A stretch of DNA of 64,000 nucleotides from Larus michahellis (GCF_964199755.1 NC_133898.1:128028224-128092223), one strand, 5' to 3'; shown: positions 12,580 to 25,450, counted from the first letter of the stretch. Notes: generated from the sequence alone by a model not told the origin. Numbers and translations are program-made.

Positions 12580-13414
12580 TTTCTCTTTCAGTGAGTTGTC
12601 AGTGGGACACCCTTACAGAGAGACAGACACCTAACTTGAACAAGAACATGAAGAAACCAGGAAACAAACACCTTTTATTTTTATGGAGGAAGACCCATTG
12701 AAATATAAGTTTCCCCCATCTGTCTTTTGTTTAGATAAGACAACAGTGTTGTAATGTTTTGCAAATGAAAGCGTGTTTTTTGAGGACTAATTTATCCGTA
12801 AAAAAGTGCATGTTAGAGTAATGTTTTCCCCAAATACAGTCTGAATGTGTCACTAGGGAAGGTGGTGACTACTCTTTGCTATCACATGCAGTATTTGAAC
12901 AAACTCTGCTCGCTTTCAGGGCTGTACTCTTTTCCACTGGTGGAACAGAATAAATCTGTTATCAGAGTCAAATTGTTTAAATTTCAGTGGTGCAAATTGC
13001 CATAGCATTCATAGATTTTGCTGAATAACCTTATTTCTTGCAGAAGGTAAGTAGCCCTCTAGGAAAGTGAGGAACGTTTCAATCCCTGCTAGCACAGGCA
13101 GCCTGAAAATGTCATTCAGAGCAATAGGAAAATTCCATGACTTTGACTCCTAGTAACAACAAAGACAGACAGGTGCAAGCTGCTTTCTCAAAACCGGGCC
13201 AAACTTGTATAAAACACCTGAGGAGCAGAGCAATTTGTGCAGTACAGTAGTGACCTGGGGCTGGAACATGTGCATGGAGCTGTGTCCCGTGGTAGCAGGG
13301 ACAGGAAGGAGTCCTGGAGATCTCTGTTGAAACGTTAAGCTCCAGAAATGAGCTGGGAACTCAAAGTTGTAGGTACCTACCCCAAAGAAATTTTTCTAAG
13401 CAAATTGGTGTTGG
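12580..13414. other. intergenic, nothing recognised
   Basis: No gene, RNA or repeat seen between two CR1 fragments. Confidence 0.4.
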
Positions 13415-13887
13415 GAGGAGTGCTGGAGATGGTACAGCAAAGGGCTACGAAGAAGATTAGGGGACTAGAACATCTCTCTTATGAAGAAAGGCTGAGGGAT
13501 TTGGGTCTCTTCAGTCTGGAAAAAAGGCGACTGAGGAGGGATCTTATCAACGCTTATAAATACTGAAAGGGTGGGTGTCAGGAGGATGGGGCCAGGCTCT
13601 TCTCAGTGGTGCCCAGTGACAGGACAAGGGGTAACGGGAACAAACTTGAACATGGGAAGTTCCACTTAAACATGAGGAGGAACTTCTTTCCTGTGAGGGT
13701 GGCAGAGCCCTGGCACAGGCTGCCCAGAGAGGTGGGGGAGTCTCCGTCTCTGGAGACAATCAAAACCCACCTGGATGCGTTCCTGTGCCACCTGCTCTGG
13801 GTGACCCTGCTCTGGCAGAATGTTGGTCTAGATGATCTCCAGAGGTCCCTTCCAACCCCTACCATTCTGTGATTCTGTGATTCTTTG
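13415..13887 (+). mobile_element. CR1 LINE fragment (3' end)
   Basis: Begins in the C-terminal reverse transcriptase frame ([21 protein letters not shown]) and ends with the CR1 tail ATTCTGTGATTCTGTGATTCTT. It is closely related to the copy at 40490-41348: both carry CATCTCTCTTATGAAGAAAG and the same GATGATCTCCAGAGGTCC 3' region, so they belong to one subfamily. Confidence 0.93.
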
Positions 13888-15027
13888 AGTGGCGCCAACC
13901 CTTGCAAACACCACCTTATCCTGATAAAGGAGTACCCAGTGACTGAGTAGATCTCTCGGTCTTCTGCAAGGTAGGTGTTTTTTTCCTCTTCTTCCCTTCT
14001 TGGTTGACAAACTGCCTCCCATAATAGTTCATAAAGAGCACCATGTCTCGTGTTGATTGCATTTTGCCTCAACATTTTCTCAAAGATGTTCTCTTAAGCA
14101 CAACAGCTGATGGCTAATAAAGTTGGTTTTTAGAGTCTAAGGTCTATTATACTTTTGAAAATGGTTATTTATAATGGTGTACATGCATTTGGACAATTGT
14201 AGGACTTGATTTTGCCATTTTAACTATAAGTATTCCTTTAAAACCCCATAGGCACATGGTTATTTAGGAAAGCATATGCTTATGTGCCATTTAAACCGAG
14301 TTCATGTTAGCACATACTTCAGTATTCTCCTGGCTTTCTTATTATGGCACAAATCTTTGCAATACATGAAGAGTGATTTATGTTTGCAGTGCCTCGTCTT
14401 CCATTAGTCACCCATTAGTTGATTAATTATGATAATAATATGTTCTTCAATTTTGCCCTTTGACTGACGCTTCCAAGACTTTGCAAACAAGATAAAAGAA
14501 TATAGACTGAAACCTTAAGTTCATTTTATCATCATCACCATGTACACACAGGGAAATTTGACCAAATGCATTTGGGTTTTCCTGCTTTTGTAGCTGGCTA
14601 TTCTTCTTTTACACTTTTCTATGTAAGAAATCAACGCCAATCAAATTTACAACTCTCTCCTTTGCAGTGTAAGCAATGGGGTGTTTCTGTCCCTTAGCTG
14701 ACTGCAGATGGCTGGTGGTAAGAGACATGGACTCTTTGCACCTCTGCCCAGGTAGCTATAGGTGAAGCTGGCATTCAACATGCTTCTCCGTTGCATCTTA
14801 CATCTCTTGACACATAGGCATATCACTCAAAGTTCAGGGACGGAGGAGCTCAGATCAATCAATCTGCAAATCCATGTGTAGTCACGACCACTGCCACGTC
14901 CATTTATTAACATGCCAACCCACAGGATATCCTTTGGGACAGCCTTGCTAAGGGTACAATGAGGATGGGAACATGAGGGCTGATGTTGCTTCATTCATGG
15001 ACCTATGTTAGTATAAATCCTCTAATA
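13888..15027. other. intergenic, nothing recognised
   Basis: AT-rich stretch without long open frames, repeats or RNA genes that I can identify. Confidence 0.4.
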
Positions 15028-15155
15028 CAGAATCATAGAATCTTCATGGTCGAAAAGGACCTTTGAGATCATCGAGTCCAACCATACACACACAAAGGCC
15101 ACCCCTACAATCTCTGCCACTAGAGCATGCCCTGAAGTGCCAAATCTATACACTT
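15028..15155 (-). mobile_element. CR1 LINE 3' fragment
   Basis: Starts with the reverse complement of the CR1 tail (AGAATCATAGAATC) and contains GATCATCGAGTCCAACCATA and CTAGAGCATGCCCTGAAGTG. The same 3' end subtype recurs at 15988, 25325 and 36561. Confidence 0.9.
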
Positions 15156-15987
15156 TGCTCTTGTGTAAAATATTCCCACATGGGACTTGCCAGTAGAGAG
15201 CTTCATGGCACTTCACATGGTCTAAATGGGCGCACAAGGCTCAAAGCAAAGACCACCAGGCGCATTTTATCTCTGTTCTTCCATCAGTCCTCACTGTGCT
15301 TGTGATAACTAGAATGGTCCTCTATTAGAGAAACTTCTTAAACTTTTTAGAGGAAGTACAGCAGTTAAAGAATCTTGAGGTGTGAGAGACTTCCTAGCAT
15401 CACTGAAAAGGCACAAACCTGAGGTGGGCAGAAGAGGAGGCTGCAGAGTCTCTGTGCATGTAAGCTTCAGGGATGCTGCAATGCTGAAGTCTGGGAACCT
15501 AGTCAATTATTATCTACCCTTGGCTGCTTTGATCTCAGTTGCGTGTGTCCTCATGTTGCAATCCGTACAGTGAGTCAACATCAAATAGACCTTTACATGA
15601 CAACGCTGAAAATCAGCATAGCGAATGTAATGTTCTCTGCCCCTCTAAAGCCCACGCAAAAGGAAGATTCCTCTATAGAGATGTGGGTGAGAAGGAATAA
15701 TAATCAGTGTTGGAGAAGAAGAGTAGGAGGCAGGATCTCCATTATGGTATGGAGAAAAGACTAGTACTTCTCTGTTTCTGCATGATGAGTTTGCCGATCT
15801 GTCACACGTCAATAATGCTGATGGACTGATGCTTTTCCTGGAAGGGATTAAGGAAAGTATCACATGAAATAGCACAGAAGCTTTAATTTTTAAGAATTGC
15901 TGTGCAGTTGATGACAAACTAAAACACCAGAAGTGTTTTTATTAGGCAGTGAGCAGTGTCTAAACACATCCCTCTGTGCAGCACCAA
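15156..15987. other. intergenic, nothing recognised
   Basis: No supported feature between two same-strand CR1 fragments. Confidence 0.4.
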
Positions 15988-16458
15988 AATCATAGAATCA
16001 TAGAATCGTAGAATCTTCATGGTTGGAAAGGACCTTTGAGATCATCGAGTCCAACCATACACACACACAAGAAAAACCCCTACAATCTCTGCCACTAGAG
16101 CATGCCCTGAAGTGCCACATCTAGATGTTTCTTAAATACCTCTAGGGATGGTGACTCAACCACCTCCCTGGGCAGGCTGTTCCAGTGCCTGACCACTCTT
16201 TCAGTAAAGTAATTCTTCCTCATATCTAACCTAAACCTCCCCTGCCGCAGCTTCAGACCATTTCCTCTGGTCCTGTCATTATTCACCTGGGAGAAGAGGC
16301 CAACCCCCACCTCTCTCCACCCTCCTTTCAGGGAGTTGTAGAGGGCAATGAGGTCTCCCCTCAGCCGCGTCTTCTCCAAGCTAAACATGCCCAGCTCCCT
16401 CAGCCTCTCCTCATATGCCCTGGTCTCCAGACCCCTCACCAGCCTGGTAGCTCTCAAT
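15988..16458 (-). mobile_element. CR1 LINE fragment
   Basis: Minus-strand CR1 with the tail (AATCATAGAATCATAGAATCG) at its left end and an open reverse transcriptase C-terminal frame of about 120 codons containing [20 protein letters not shown]. It belongs to the subtype with CATGCCCTGAAGTGCC near the 3' end. Truncated at its 5' side near 16458. Confidence 0.93.
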
Positions 16459-19400
16459 GTCTACTCCTATGGTGTGTTGGGTGGGTTTCTGTTGATTTTG
16501 GCACCATCATCATCAAAAATAAAACCACTGGACATCCTTTGGCTCCTTTTGCAGCTAATGCTGCAGCCACAAGAACTGGAACCATATATATCAGACAAGT
16601 CAGCATGGCATTGACCTTCACCTGCGTATGCATGCTTGTTTCCATGTGTAATAGACAAGTCTGTTGTGTCTGCTACACCCAAAATCTTATTATAACCTAT
16701 CGAGTTGCAGCTAATACAGTTAGTAGAGCCTGAAGAGTGATTCAGCTGACTTCTCTGTGTCTGTACAAACAGATTAAACACTGCCAGGACATGATCACTG
16801 AAACTTGATCATCCATAATATTAAATTGTTAGAACAGCCCTGGCAGTTTTGGCCCCTACTCACTCTCTGCCAAAAATTGCTGGGATGTTTCAATGATTAG
16901 GCCTGGCTAGGAACTATTGCAGGAGGCAGTCTGATGTGGTCACCTTGCTTTGGAGGCCAAGCCAGTTGCACAATATGGGTATGGTCACACCGTGCCATAG
17001 GACCTCAGGACCTAGGGAAAGGTGCTGTTACTAGTACAGAAGTATAGCTTTCCAGGCTGTATTTGCAACTAATTGTATTACACGTATTCATATTTGTCTG
17101 GTTTTGCACCAATTGCGAGTGAGCCTTTAACAAGGTGCTTGAGCAACTGTCCCCCTTCCCCCTCCTCGTAGCTCAGCTGTCTTGGATGCTCCTCTGCCTT
17201 GCTGCTAGCAATCTTTCCCGTGCTATAAACAATTTGGGGTTAAGACAACTTTCTTCTACACAGGTCGGTGTCCCGATTAAAGTTTGGAGTTGCACAGGGT
17301 TTCCTCACTGTGCCTGTCATGGTGATTAGTGACATCTAAAACCCACGTTGGAAGGCAAGCATTGCAGATCTCTACTTGAACAGATGACACACAGTCAGGG
17401 ATAATATTAATAGAAAATGCATCACTAGCCTAACAAACCAAATATGTCCATGGAATTATAAAAGATGACTTGAATTGTAACCCTTTAAAGAACAAAGAAA
17501 ACAAGCCACCTGGAGGACTCCCTTATAATAAATACATAATTATTTCAATTCACTTAGTTACTTAATTTCTAGCCCTCTGGAAAGCAGCTCACATCTTCTG
17601 AGGTCAATATCACAGGCAAAACCCAGTTATGTAAACCATGACGTAATCAAGTACATAATCAATTTCCAATGAACTAATCAGTGCATTGTGTAATACACAC
17701 AGGGGCTGGAGGTGTATGCAGTATTTGCTTTCCACCACCCAGTGGGCTACGTCTGCTGGGGATGGGAAGAAAAGGGACAGAGCCTGGCTGGGGACGAAGA
17801 GCTCTTTCCTTGTGTCCTCATCACCAAAATTTTTTCCTCCCAATTTCTAGTTCAAGACAAGTTTCAGTAAATTTTCTTGCAGCAACTGTGCCCTTTTTGC
17901 ATTGAAAGCACCTCGATATATGACTATACCGTTTCTTAGAGGCCAGGGAGATGACCTTAAGCTTCTCCTTAATATTTGCTGTCTCCATCCCTTAAATATC
18001 TCTTTGAGGATAAGGATGGATAAGCATCTATCAGGTGAGCCTCTGGAAGCATCATGTAGATCTGGTAAAGATTTAAAGAAGTGCTTTAAATAAAGAAGTA
18101 CTTAAAGAAGTGCTGCAGGATATGGAAGATGAAAATCAGTGAGACACAAAGGCCAACAAGAGAACCCATCTCCGACCACCCTTCCCCTTCCCCACAAAAA
18201 CTCTCAGTGTCACTCTGAGAACCGCCAAAGCTGACTTTTACTTTGGGTCTCAGAATTTAGGTTCCTTCCCTGTTGAGTTTCTTTATTTTTTTTTTTAACA
18301 CAGTTTATAACTCCGTTAAGAAAGTGCCTCTCTCCTTATTTCATCTCCCCATCTCCCTATCCCCATTCATTTCCCCACCACTCTGGTCCCCATGCTGGGG
18401 GATGAAGCTTGATCCAATCTTAGCCGGAAAGAGGACTGATGCTGCAGCACCTGCAGAGGCCAACCTGTAAGAGTCCCTCGAAAGGAAAGGGAAACCATTA
18501 AGCTGTTAATTTTTGAACTCCCTTGTTCACAGACACACCTACAAGGCATAAGCCAATCTGATTTTCATCTGCTGAAGTTGGCAAAATGCTCAAGGCAGTT
18601 TGCAGGGACCCAACCCCACAGCAGCTGAGAGAGACACTTCCAGCCTTCTGCATAAAGGTCTCCACAGAACCACCCACGGCTAATAGCTCCCGCTCCCCCG
18701 TGCATGACTTTGCTGGGAAAACATGCCTGTAACGGCACCACCTCAACCTCCCCCTCCTCGGATGGGATTCCTCCTGGGTAATGAGCCAGACACTGCCAGG
18801 CAAATGACCTTTGGAAAGGCCAAGACTTGCTAGAAGCATTAGGGGCTGCATTTCTCAAGAGTCCTCTGCACAGTTTTCACGCCCACGTCTTTGCTGGGGG
18901 TGTAGAACACAGTTCCACCCACCCTTCACCTTCAACTCCAGCCCTTCAGAGGGGCACTGTGTTTGGTTTTGCAGGCATTGGTACAAAGAGCATGCATAAA
19001 GGTTTGGCTTTGTTAAGGAATTAGAAAAATACAGCAAAAGGTCTTTATCAATGCAAAAATGTGTCACCTCTTCACAAGAAAGCCCCATGGATCACTGCTT
19101 TTTAGGCAGGACCTGGAAGGCAGAGTCGTCTGGTCTGCCTAGTCAGATCATCTGAAGCTGATTGCGAATAGGTACATATTTGGCCTTAAAATCTGGGTTT
19201 TCTTTTCTGTCTACCTCTTTCCATTGGGTTGGGGCAAAAGGATAGGTGACAAACAGGGAAATTTTGGTCTGGCAAAAGTTATTCTGGTGTATCTTCCTGC
19301 ATGTTGATGGAGTTTTGTGGTGGCTGAAAGTGGAGCCAGTCCAACAGTGGGTCAGATGGAGGTTGTCAGAGGAAGGACATGAAGGAGAGTGGTGTCAACG

Positions 19401-19676
19401 ATGCAACTAAACATGACAGGGACCATTCCTAAGGCAACTAGGATGGTTGGCCACATCCATACTGTTAAACTCTTTCACCCTCCAGAACAAGGTGGCTGAA
19501 TTAAAGCTATCTATTGGGAATGGTCCCTGGCCCATGCCAACCCCCAGCTGTGCCCAGGGATAGTTCGGGTCCTGTGACCAGGTTAGCTGGTATTACAGAG
19601 CCATGGTCCTGTACCTCTGCCCCTACTCTAGTTGGCTTGCCAACATGGACGTGATGCTGTCACAGGGAATTTTGTT
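16459..19676. other. intergenic, nothing recognised
   Basis: Three kilobases in which I see no CR1, tRNA or defensin exon. Only short scattered open frames and a T tract near 18285. Confidence 0.4.
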
Positions 19677-19817
19677 ATCATAGAATTATAGAATGGTTTG
19701 GGTTGGAAGGGACCTTAAAGATCATCTAGCTCCACCCCCCTGCCTTGGGCAGGGACACCTCCCACCAGACCAGGTTGCTCAAAGCCCCGTCCAGCCTGGG
19801 CTTGAACACCTGCAAGG
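19677..19817 (-). mobile_element. CR1 LINE 3' fragment
   Basis: Reverse-complement CR1 end: ATCATAGAATTATAGAATGG, then the conserved GGTTGGAAGGGACCTTAAAG and the GGGCAGGGACACCTCCCACC block, fading into unique sequence after CTTGAACACCTGCAAGGATG. Confidence 0.9.
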
Positions 19818-22800
19818 ATGTTCTCACAGGAGAGGGTAGATAAAGCCTTTTCCTCGCTCCTTCCCCTGCACTCACTCCTCTTGCCCCAAAACACTCATCA
19901 GTTATGCTGGTGTACTATTTGGAACAAAGCTGTTGCAATCACACCACAAATAAGTGAAATCTCTGGCTACTAATAGCAACTAATTGGCCCTTGTGATTAC
20001 AACATTTCTTTATTTGATCAGCCATTTCACCAATATAAAAGATATAGGTGTTGTGTAGTGATTTAGTTGCAAGAACAGTTTTGAGTACGGGAATATGATT
20101 TAAAGCCTTAGAAGCATAAAAGAAGGAAGGAAGGAAGCAATCAAGCAAGCTGTGGGACCAAATCCCATTTGGGAGACATCTCCTGTTCTTACAGAATTGA
20201 CAAAATCCAAGGGAAAAGTTCATGCAAAGGAAAGAAAATCTGACCTGAAATAATTCCAAACAAATATTCCGCTCTTGTGGATTCTTGTCTGATAATCCAT
20301 CTCATACCACAACTGGTTTATGGTCTGATTTTAAAATACCAGTGTACTGTCTGAAAGCCCTTCTGTCTCCTGATTACAGCAAAAGATAACTATCAGCCAC
20401 ATGCTATCACCAAAATATACATTAAGAAGGAAATAATCCCCAGCAACTCTCTGCTGGGGCAATTTTGACCTCATGTTTTAACGTAAGAACAGAGCAATGC
20501 CTTAGCGGACCATCAATGTCTTGACCTTTTTGACCTTGCTGGTACCATCTGCCTTCACAGCCTTCCTGGCAGCAAGGTTGAGAACTTTGCTGCCTGCAAA
20601 TGTCAAGATGTCTTTCCTGAGTTGTAACAGCCAGTCCAGTGTCATGGTCTGGGTTATTTTTCCCTAGATGCATTCCACTAGTCTACTTCTGCCATCTGTT
20701 TTCCCACTCACTCCATTTTATGAAGTTCCTTGCAATTGGCACAGCTTTTAAATACCTGAAATAAAATTGCAAAGCTGGGGATTTCACTCTTTATTCTTTT
20801 TACCATGCCGTTGTTGAAAATACTAACAAAACTTTGTCCCTACATGGAAGATTGTGGCACCCAATGGGTGACTGGCGGTCACAGCCCTGGCAGCGCCATC
20901 CTCTCTGCGCTAAGGCAGGGATGAGCCTTAGGTGTAAATAGGGGTAGGGATAAGAACCACAAGGGACAGGCTTGATCAGAGAAAACAAGAGACACAAAGT
21001 TTGGGATTTAGATCTTAATAGACTCCTCCATCACCCTCTTCATCAGTGATTCAGATATTGAGGGAAAAGGAGGCTAAAGACATTATTGGCACCAGTGCTT
21101 AGGGGTTAGCCTTCCTCCACAAACAGGAGGGTCTTTATTCTTAAAAAAGGTCCAGCAGAATAAAAATGAGCTTACCTTGATCACTAAAGGGGAGATGTGA
21201 CCTTGTCCTCAGCTTAGACACTGAACCTTGAGTTAACAGGGTGGAGAGAAATGAAAATGAAACTTCAGCTTCCAGTGCAGTCAGGGGATCGTGATAGAAG
21301 TGAGCATAGCCCAGCGACACAAGAGTGGCACAAATGCTTAGACATCTGGATGTTATGACAGATGCTCAGGCAGCTGTAAAAAAGTCCTCATTGCCTGGCA
21401 ATATATTTCAACTTTTTGTAATTGCTTTCACCAAACACAGAAAATCCAGAGTTGGACCCACCCTAGTGTCTGAGCAGGAGTCCCATATCTGGAAAGCTGG
21501 GCTTGTGCTCACAGGCTTCATGTCCTCCTCTGGTCAAGCTCATTGTATGTCAATATTTAGAGTAAACTGCTTTGTATAATGGGCCTCAATAGGATAGGTC
21601 AACATTTTCTGGATTTTCACTGGAAAATAAAGATTCTCAAAAATCTTTATTTCAAAAATTTCCTTGTTTATGCAAGATAGAGTGTTTTAAATAGAAAAAT
21701 TCAAAGACCCGCAAGATTATTAAATAATTTGGTTATTAAATAACCTGTGACAACTTTCCTTGCATGGGAGACATCAAGTACTACTGCCTGGTAAACTTTC
21801 CCTTTGATTAAACCTCATCAGTAGACAGCTCTTGCCTATATTGTGACTCAAGTCATTCCTGCATTAAAAAAAAAAGACTTTAAAAAGTCTTAAAATTTCA
21901 GCCTGTTGAAGAGAGACAATAATTGTAAATCTCAGACATTTTTATGAAAAGTAAGAACTGTTCACATTGGCTGCAGTGAAAATAATACCTCTAACCAGAA
22001 GTATACCAGAATAATACTTCTTACCAGATACCAGTCCTCCAAGAGTGTGCTAGCACTCCCAGCAAAAGCATCTAGCAACCTGTACTACATGGGTTTTTTT
22101 GGGCTGTGGAAGATCTGCAAAAGGAAGTATCTGAGTTCCTTTCCATTCGGAGAAGTCAAAGGGACAGAAAATCACATTACAGAGACAGGAGTGGTGGCAT
22201 AGATCTTCCTCCTGGTTCAGCACTCACGGCTCAGTGAATGAACTCAGCGCGTTCAGGGTTTGGCATGTAAAGATTCCAGCTGCAGTGTTTTCCCTATATC
22301 ACACCTACATGCATTTTGTCCACAGTCAGGAGGCCCTTCCTCTTGCTTATTTGGTCTTTGGGAGAGCTAAGGTCGTAAAACAACAGTGAGGTAGCGACAT
22401 CTGGAGGACAGCCAGCAACGAAATCCTCTGCTCACTCAACCCATCGGTGACACACCAGAAGTACTGGGACATGGGATAGGGGCCCATACGTCTACGTTCA
22501 TCAGATAAGTCAGAAGGGGAGTCATGGAAAGACCTACACTTAGTGTTTTGGCACGGGGTTGGGGACAGTCAAAGCACCCTGAAGTGCCTTGCCCTCCTTG
22601 GTTCATCAGATTCTTCTGCCTTCTGTCTGTGGCTTTGATTCCCAGGCAGTGTTGGGCTTAGGGCATCCCCAGGGCTGTGATGTCCAGCTATGGGACAGTC
22701 TGAGCCCAGGGGTTGTCTATTTCCCCCTCTTTCTCCATCCCCTAAGACACTTGTTGCTGGTGTCAGGCAAGCTACGGGCAGAAAGGAGGTAGGGCTGGGT

Positions 22801-23627
22801 GGTCAGATAGGACAGACTATGTCCAGATAGATTAAGTCCCTTGCACTTTCAGGTCATCAGCATTGCCAAAGCTGACATGCAATCCCACCACCCATGAATC
22901 CATGGAAATGAACTTTTTGAGACACTCCATCTGCCAGATATTCTTAGCTGATCTTCCTCACTGCCTAAATAACATTTGGGTGGCTATGTGACCTTCTGAA
23001 GATGGTAATCCAGTACTATGTTCAGCTGTTGTCCAAAACATCAGGAACACACCTGACTTTGTTGGAGGTGTGAGCTCAAGGCTGCCGTGTTAGATGAGTC
23101 CCACACTTGTGTTGCTCTCATAGTCTTTTGGATCAATGTTGTCGTCTGTGTGCAGGATGCAGAACTGTGGGACTTTCTGCTAAATGCCTGATTCTGGCAC
23201 AAGCATAGTTGCCTGGACCTGCTGTGGGAGGGTGCACCACTGGTGTGGGTACAGCTGGAGAAAGTAATTTTTTTTCTTTCCCCACTATTCTTTTCTTGCC
23301 TTTCTCATTGCTCCATTGTCTCTTTTCATTATGCCCCTCTTTATGTCTTTTAAAATTCACCTTTAAAATTCCCTTAAAAGAGTTCAAATACTTCTAATGA
23401 ACTATAACTCATATAAAGTCATTCCCACAGCTTCAAGTCTCCTTTTTTTCTGGCTCTTCATCCTCTGCCCATCTCACCAAGAAATGCATGGGGGACCAGT
23501 AAGTAGAGAGTTAAAGATCCTGATGACTATTTCTGAAATCTTGGTTTCAGTTCCCTACAGCCGAGTGTTTCACCAGAATCAACAAAAAGACACCTACATA
23601 ATGAAGCAAGTCCAGTGATAACCACCA
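19818..23627. other. intergenic, one coding-like segment
   Basis: Mostly featureless. The exception is a minus-strand segment at 20502-20655 that reads like the end of a real protein (separate entry). A short GAAG-rich tract lies near 20120. Confidence 0.4.
20502..20655 (-). pseudogene. coding-like C-terminal segment of an unidentified protein
   Basis: A minus-strand frame ending at TAA (20504-20502) reads TLDWLLQLRKDILTFAG, then SKVLNLAARKAVKADG and TSKVKKVKTLMVR. Its amphipathic composition and lysine-rich end look like real protein rather than chance. The frame is blocked upstream by a TAG near 20660. I see no splice acceptor that would make it a working exon and no poly-A tail to prove retrocopying. 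I do not recognise the family; chance is possible. Confidence 0.25.
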
Positions 23628-23639
23628 AGGTGGTGGGGG

Positions 23640-23795
23640 ACTTGGGTACTTGAGATGTGAGGAAAGGTGGAAAGAACTTGGTTTATTCAGCCTGAGGAAG
23701 AATATGCAAAGGGATCTTATCCCCACCTTCAACCACCTAACAGCAGGATATGGAGTAGATGGACCTAGATATTTCTCAGAGTGCACAGTGGTAAG
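23640..23795 (+). mobile_element. divergent CR1-like fragment
   Basis: The piece GAACTTGGTTTATTCAGCCTGAGGAAG...GGGATCTTATC resembles the end of the CR1 reverse transcriptase frame ([17 protein letters not shown]) but is more divergent than the other copies. It is interrupted on its right by an opposite-strand CR1 end. Confidence 0.55.
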
Positions 23796-23981
23796 ATCAT
23801 AGAATCATAGAATGTGTTGGGTTGGAAGGCACCTTTAAAGGTCATCTAGTCCAATCCCCCTGCAGTAAGCAGGGACATCTTTAACTAGATCAAGTTGCTC
23901 ACAGCCTCATCAAGCCTAACCCTGAATGTCTCCAGGGATGGGGCCTCCACCACCTCTCTGGGCAACTTGTTCCAGTGCTCC
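23796..23981 (-). mobile_element. CR1 LINE 3' fragment
   Basis: Begins ATCATAGAATCATAGAATGTG and continues with GTTGGAAGGCACCTTTAAAGG and GGCCTCCACCACCTCTCTGG. It directly abuts the plus-strand fragment at 23640-23795 and probably landed in it. Confidence 0.9.
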
Positions 23982-24058
23982 AAGATGGGAGCTAAAAATC
24001 ACAAATAGCAACAAAAGAATATGTTGCCACAAGGTGCCAGGCTTGCAAGGGCTGGTGC

Positions 24059-24110
24059 TGCAATTGATAATGCGCCCCATTATGGATCAGGAGACTGCCC
24101 GCTGGGTTTT
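24059..24110 (+). pseudogene. tRNA-Arg-like relic
   Basis: TGCAATTGATAATGCGCC...TATGGATCAGGAGACTG matches the D arm and anticodon arm of the tRNA-Arg(ACG) genes nearby, with several changes and no recognisable T arm. It marks an old, decayed unit of the tRNA cluster. Confidence 0.45.
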
Positions 24111-24404
24111 TTGTAGAAGTCTTCCTCTGCAGTTAGATGCCCTTGCCTTTCTGGAAAGGGATTGGGACCAGAAGTGGTACCCAGATGTGGAGCCACAGCT
24201 GGGATGTACACTAATCCTGTTTCCTTTGTAGACATATGACAAGAGAAGGCTGAAGCTACCCAGTTTCCCAACACTGGTCCAGCAAGGAAAGACCACTCTA
24301 CCATGGCTCATTTACTGCCCTTCACCAGGACTGTGGGGTAGGGGGTAGGAGGGCAAAAACAACTTGCTGATGAGATGTCCATATCCCAGTGAGATAGGAC
24401 ATCC

Positions 24405-24476
24405 TGACCCCGGTGTGATTTGAACACACAGCCTTCTGATCTGGAGTCAGACGCGCTACCATTGCGCCACGAGGTC
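24405..24476 (-). tRNA. tRNA-Trp (anticodon CCA)
   Basis: 72 nt, all four arms intact. The acceptor stem GACCTCG pairs with CGGGGTC and the discriminator is A. The D arm is GCGCAATGGTAGCGCG. The anticodon loop is CTCCAGA between TCTGA and TCAGA. The T arm is GTGTG-TTCAAAT-CACAC. This is the most canonical Trp copy in the window because its D loop keeps the usual GGTA. It lies outside the inverted repeat, 0.65 kb left of the left arm. Confidence 0.92.
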
Positions 24477-24989
24477 ACAGCTGGGAATTATTTTTCCCAA
24501 ATGTCATCCTGGACTTTATGGACATGGACTGTTCTTTGAGGGAAGGGGGCTTTTCATTCATTGGACAGAGGAGTGGGAGCATCTTTGCCAGCTGCCCTGA
24601 TAAGCCTGCAAGGAGGGCTCTAAATGAGGTACTTCAGAAGAGGAAGGCCTAAACAGGACCATTGCCCAGAGCAGCCCTACTGGGCCTCTCCCAGGAGAAA
24701 CAGGCTCCTGAGAGTGGTGTCTCCAGAGGGGTAGCAGGGATGGTGACCACCGCCTCTCTGGGGAGAGAAGCACCACTCTCCTAGCAAATGCACTGCCACC
24801 ACACCAAGCCCTGTGGCAAGAGGAAGCCTCACATCTTTTGTATGGCCTGTCTAGGGTCACTTTCCTCCCTACAGAAGAATGGAGGTGCTTGGAGTTCACC
24901 TGCCCCCACATATCCTGGACCCATGCTGCTGACTCTGCACCTCTGCCACATCTCTTCCTGGGCTTCGACCCTCCAGCCTGGTCACCATG

Positions 24990-25125
24990 CTGCAGGCAGG
25001 ACATGGATGCCCTCTCCTCAAGGGGTGGTTCTGTCCTCTCCTCCTCCCGTAAGCCTTCTCTTGGGGAGATCAGATGCCCCTGGGGTGGTCCCTATGGAGA
25101 GGCTATGCAATGGCATTGCTATGCT
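24990..25125 (+). repeat. orphan 5' flank of a tRNA-Trp unit
   Basis: CCCTCTCCTCA and CCCTGGGGTGGTCCCTATGG correspond to the sequence just upstream of the tRNA-Trp gene at 27741 (CTCTGGGGTGGTCCCCATGG) and upstream of the Trp relic at 29740. No tRNA follows: homology stops about 18 bp before the left end of the inverted repeat. It looks like a unit cut by the rearrangement that made the repeat. Confidence 0.5.
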
Positions 25126-25324
25126 ATTGGCTATGCAATGAGCAAGCAAACTGCCTTAATTGTAGCTAGATAACTAAATCCGCTGCAGAGAATAAATGCA
25201 TTTATTACACTATCATCTGTGCCGTTATTCATTTGGACGCTGCGGTTTTTATTTGCATTTATTCATCATTTTCTCATTTTTATATCCTTGTTTGTCAAGG
25301 ATTTTCTGAAAGGGATCATTCCCT

Positions 25325-25450
25325 TAAGAAACGTCTAGATGTGGCACTTCAGGGCATGCTCTAGCGGCAGAGATTGGAGGTTGTTTGGTTGGACTCGATG
25401 ACCTCAAAGGTCCTTTCCAACCATGAAGATTCTATGATTCTATGATTCTT
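25325..25450 (+). mobile_element. CR1 LINE 3' fragment (left arm)
   Basis: TAAGAAACGTCTAGATGTGG to ATTCTATGATTCTATGATTCTT. Mirror copy at 36561-36686. Confidence 0.92.
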
